In this document: piece after piece, positions 60,925-64,000 of the stretch | Layout of the letters: each line of letters opens with the position of its first letter | Position numbering within the stretch: position 1 is the stretch's first letter | Assembly: GCA_023853785.1 (NCBI GenBank) | Contig: JAJIRX010000853.1 | Location: 183,407-247,406 of the forward strand | Length of the DNA stretch: 64,000 nucleotides | Origin: Psilocybe azurescens | Taxonomy: Eukaryota; Basidiomycota; Agaricomycetes; Agaricales; Agrocybaceae | Direction: 5' to 3' | Notes under the pieces: generated by a model | What the model was told of the DNA's origin: nothing | The model's database searches: none | What the model saw: the letters and a program-made list of their open reading frames with translations, nothing else | Program-made: the position numbers and the translations under genes

Positions 60925-62064
60925 ATGTTCGCACTTGTACGGATACCTACTCCAGGGTCACTTCTTACCTTCGACGCGCTTTCAATGTCAATAAACTATT
61001 CGGTCGGTATTTCGACGACAATTCATCGATCGTGGATGACTTCCGCGAATGCAATTGAGACAGGCTTGATTGTTTCAGGGTCGTCTGCCCTCCATTTTCT
61101 CGATCGTACTGGGAACAAGTGGACGCCTGGCGATCTTGATTTGTATGTGGACCATCGCTCGACGAGAAGTCTGCTGCTGGCTCGAAATGCATAGATATAA
61201 TTTTGATCCTAGCCCTCGTCAGCATTCATGTGGTACACTTCAGGAATTCCTGGAGAATGAGACGGAGGCTCACATGTACGGCGAAGTATTGTCGGGTGCT
61301 CGATACACCAGGGGTCTTGTGTTGAATTTTCGCAAGGATGGAGTTCACAAAGGCGGGAAGATCCAAGTAATAACGTCGAATGGATCGGCTCTTAGTTCGA
61401 TACTAGGGTTTCATTCCAGTAAGGGTGTCGTCCGTTTCTTGCTGTTGTGGCCGCTGATATTTTATCATGAATCAGCCTGCGTCATGAACTTAATAACCTA
61501 CGATGCCGCATTTTCTCTATACCCTAAAGCCACTTTTGAGGACCGACTCAGTCTTCTTTGCCTTCCCGCCTCCCCCGAGCTTCATGTTCTCATAACCACA
61601 AAATACGGTGGAAGGGGGTGGAATATAATAGGCCAGCACGACCTTCCAATAATTGCACAACAGCGGCTCACTATTGATCTTTTGGCCACGCTAAAGTCTT
61701 ACAAACCTGAGACCGGACCTGAGCTGTCCTTCTATCCTGGCCGTAGACATCTCAGGGATTCGCTGTTGGACCCTTCCACTGATGAAACCGTCAACCGTGG
61801 GATTCTTCGACTTCAAGGAGCCTGCTTACAAGTATTCTGCGATAAATTCGTGGTATCTGGGATTCGGTGCAACGGTGTCTTGCTGTAGCCTGTCCAAGAA
61901 TCACTTTCGAACTGTTCGATCACGAGGTTGTCCAGGAGTCGCTTATAGTCTCTGATAGGGTTCTTCAGCGTATGTTGACCCGTATCTGTAAACATTTTCA
62001 AGCGGTAGAGAGAGAAGAAGAGATATTGACACGTGCTTGTGAGTCGAATTTTTATTTTGTCTGA
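60925..62064 (+). CDS. Nucleotidyltransferase-like protein of the mushroom F-box family, copy B (frameshifted)
   Basis: Blocks in order: ETGLIVSGSSALHFLD, then NKWTPGDLDLYVD (GS and DxD metal-site motifs of nucleotidyltransferases); a frame change near 61180; MYGEVLSGARYTRGLVLNF; KIQVITSNGSALSSILGFHS; and the family's hallmark ACVMNLITYDAAFSLYPKAT. The C-terminus CPRITFELFDHEVV is in the next reading after a stop at 61888. The start is uncertain and an upstream exon near 60788 may belong. Such genes are expanded in Agaricomycetes with no known substrate. Confidence 0.6.
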
Positions 62065-62248
62065 TGTTGCGTTGAAGTGTTTTGTGTTGCAGTGATATCA
62101 TGTCTGTGTTCGATTGGGGAACTCTTGAGCTTATCACGTGCTTATCTTATCTGAAAGACTCACGTGCACATCAAAGGCTGTTGGCAAATAGAGATTAGTA
62201 GTTGTTCAGAATTTAAAATTCACTGATGCTCCTTCGCTCGTTTACTCA

Positions 62249-63307
62249 TTGTGTGTGACATCCCCTGTAAGCCTTGAAACGCAATCAGTGTTAGTAAAAT
62301 CTGTTAAACGAAGCCTAGAAGCTTTTTTCTACACGTTCCTTGGGTCCTGGACCGTCTGTCGTATCTTTTCCGTTGCTGTAGGGGCTGGTGGAAGTCTTGT
62401 TCGATGTACCGCTCGAACTTCCGTACGAGCAACAGCGATAACTGTCGTTCCCTTCATGACGATGCAGGTAACGTTGCTAGATTTGTCTGTCTCGTGTTTG
62501 CATTTTGATTCTGTCGCGTTGTTTGTATAGATCTACAAGAGCTGAGACCCCATTTGCTGGTCTGCGACGATTATTTATCTGGTGACAGATTCCTCCGAAC
62601 GTCCTGCTGGCAAAAAATTGACCGTGTCTTATCCTGTTTGCATGGAACTCCGGTTCAGTACCAAAAGCGTTGTGTTGTAGTGGGATTGGTTTCCAGGGAA
62701 TGTGCATTGTTGGGACCCTCTGGTGATTTTGAGCCTGGGCATGGAAGCCTGGCGGACGCGAGACACATCTTCAAGTTGACTTGTCCCCAAAGCGATTCCT
62801 GGTTACGAGGACGATTTTGATGTTGCTCTGGAGAACGTGGCCGATCTTCTGGAAGTATTGCCAGGAAATAAACAGAGCGACGACCCTTTCCTATCGACCA
62901 CATCAAATGGTGCGGCTTGTCTCAGGTTCAATCCCCCAATCTTTCAGTCAAAGGTCAGTGGAATAGTCATCTCTATTGACTGGAAAACTGATGTTTATAT
63001 AGGCATTGCATTTCCTACGTGAGTGTCTTTTCCATCGACGTCCTGTCCAACGACTTATGCAAATTAGATTGGGTGCGCCATCGCATTAATCCCCGGTATC
63101 CTGTGCTCCCGGAACACACATCATATCTCTGAAATTGTCGAGGACTACGCAATGTCTGTTTATACTGTGACAAAGGCTGGGGAAGATGTACAAGCATCGG
63201 ACATAGGTTCTGTGTTAGTGGGCAGTCTTATTCGGGTCACATTTCTGTTGTTTCATGATATCAATAAAGGGTTGGTGACGTCCATAGATGATATTGCCAT
63301 TCTGTAG
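62249..63307 (+). other. Unrecognised ORF blocks
   Basis: Adjacent plus-strand blocks at 62249-62520, 62554-62820, 62837-63020 and 63060-63307 look coding (SGIVISIDWKTDVYIGIAF, then SEIVEDYAMSVYTVTKAG) but no family is recognised. Frame changes between them suggest either introns or errors. Confidence 0.3.
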
Positions 63308-64000
63308 AGATAGCCCCATGATTCATTGATTTCTGCTTAGTAAACCGTTCGATTCACGTCAATTTTATGATTACAATGTTCCGCGAAAATGTCAATGTAA
63401 CACGGATACAGTATTCCATATGAGTTTTTCATATTCTTCCACTCAGTTCATACTCTTCCTGTGCGCTACAAATCAATACGCTCGGTAGATTACTTGATTC
63501 AGCACCGGCCTCCGTAGGTATGTATGCTTATTTGTTACATTTGGCCGATCATCGGTTGGCTTGATTGACTGACTCCTGTCCCGGTTCATCCTTTCACTCT
63601 AGTCTTTACCACTCGCTGGCGTACGAAATCGCGATTTATCTGTTCTCCTGCCCGACCGTCGGTCTTTCGCGCAGTCAAAGTGGGTTGATGGAGCAAGATA
63701 GATCAACTCATCGGCATACAGGTATTATTGCGGTTTACGTGCTGCTCGGTGCGCCTCGTCGTTCGGGTGGGTGGATCGCTGTCCGCGTGAACTTTTTGTT
63801 ACTCGTCGGCTCGTGCGATGTTTGAGGACCCTCCTGAGAAGCATTGTGAGTTGGAAAAAAGGTGGAAGAGAATGGTCACGTATTCCCTTTTCCCACAAGT
63901 TCTTCATTTTTCTTTCTATTTCATTATTTTATTTCAAACGCGCTTACCCATCTTGTTATCATTTGGTATGGACTCTAGAACGTTGATCGCTATGCTAAAA
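63308..64000. other. Right edge, nothing identified
   Basis: About 690 bases with small ORFs only (63565-63825, 63771-63986 plus). No motif, repeat or RNA gene seen. Confidence 0.35.

Overview
The window is nuclear DNA from a filamentous basidiomycete, most likely an Agaricomycete. Genes are densely packed and use many 50-60 bp GT-AG introns. Several families are typical of mushrooms: DUF6533- and DUF6534-like multi-pass membrane proteins, F-box proteins with a nucleotidyltransferase-like domain, and a DUF6570/Helitron transposase. The species cannot be fixed from sequence alone.

Layout. 1-2.5 kb: two membrane-protein genes. 2.5-6.7 kb: a gene-poor stretch. 6.7-8.9 kb: TIM9 and DAHP synthase, divergent. 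9.5-12.9 kb: three tandem metallo-beta-lactamase genes, the third clearly dead. 13.3-23.8 kb: sterol glucosyltransferase (ATG26), an SNM1/Artemis nuclease and a DUF6534-like membrane protein. 24-30.4 kb: a secreted DNase-like protein, a secreted Cys/Ala-rich protein and a small mitochondrial-type coiled-coil protein. 30.9-46.6 kb: a conserved block with POP1, borealin/Nbl1, an ERG26-like dehydrogenase, CDC123, a delta-12 desaturase, a CK1-like kinase and pyruvate decarboxylase. Several neighbours are divergent pairs sharing short promoters.

From 47 kb the window becomes accessory. A small minisatellite (47.0-47.3 kb) precedes a ~5 kb inverted-repeat (foldback) structure at 47301-52275. Its ~1.9-2.2 kb arms are built from nested tandem repeats and carry hairpins at the tips. 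It abuts, almost to the base, the stop codon of a minus-strand Helitron transposase (52287-58393) with DUF6570, Rep (HLH and Y..Y) and PIF1-type helicase parts. Beyond the Helitron lie decayed or frameshifted F-box/nucleotidyltransferase-like genes and unrecognised ORFs.

A recurrent theme is single-base frameshifts in otherwise well-conserved genes (ATG26, POP1, ERG26, CK1, SNM1, the DNase, the MBLs, the helicase). Many fall in short homopolymers. The two nearly identical palindrome arms also differ mainly in homopolymer length, so I read most frameshifts as consensus errors of the assembly rather than real pseudogenes. The third MBL copy is the clear exception.

Functionally the intact block is housekeeping: aromatic amino-acid entry step, mitochondrial import, sterol and fatty-acid metabolism, RNase P/MRP, chromosome segregation, translation-initiation assembly and fermentation. 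The window's novelty is concentrated in the foldback/Helitron region.
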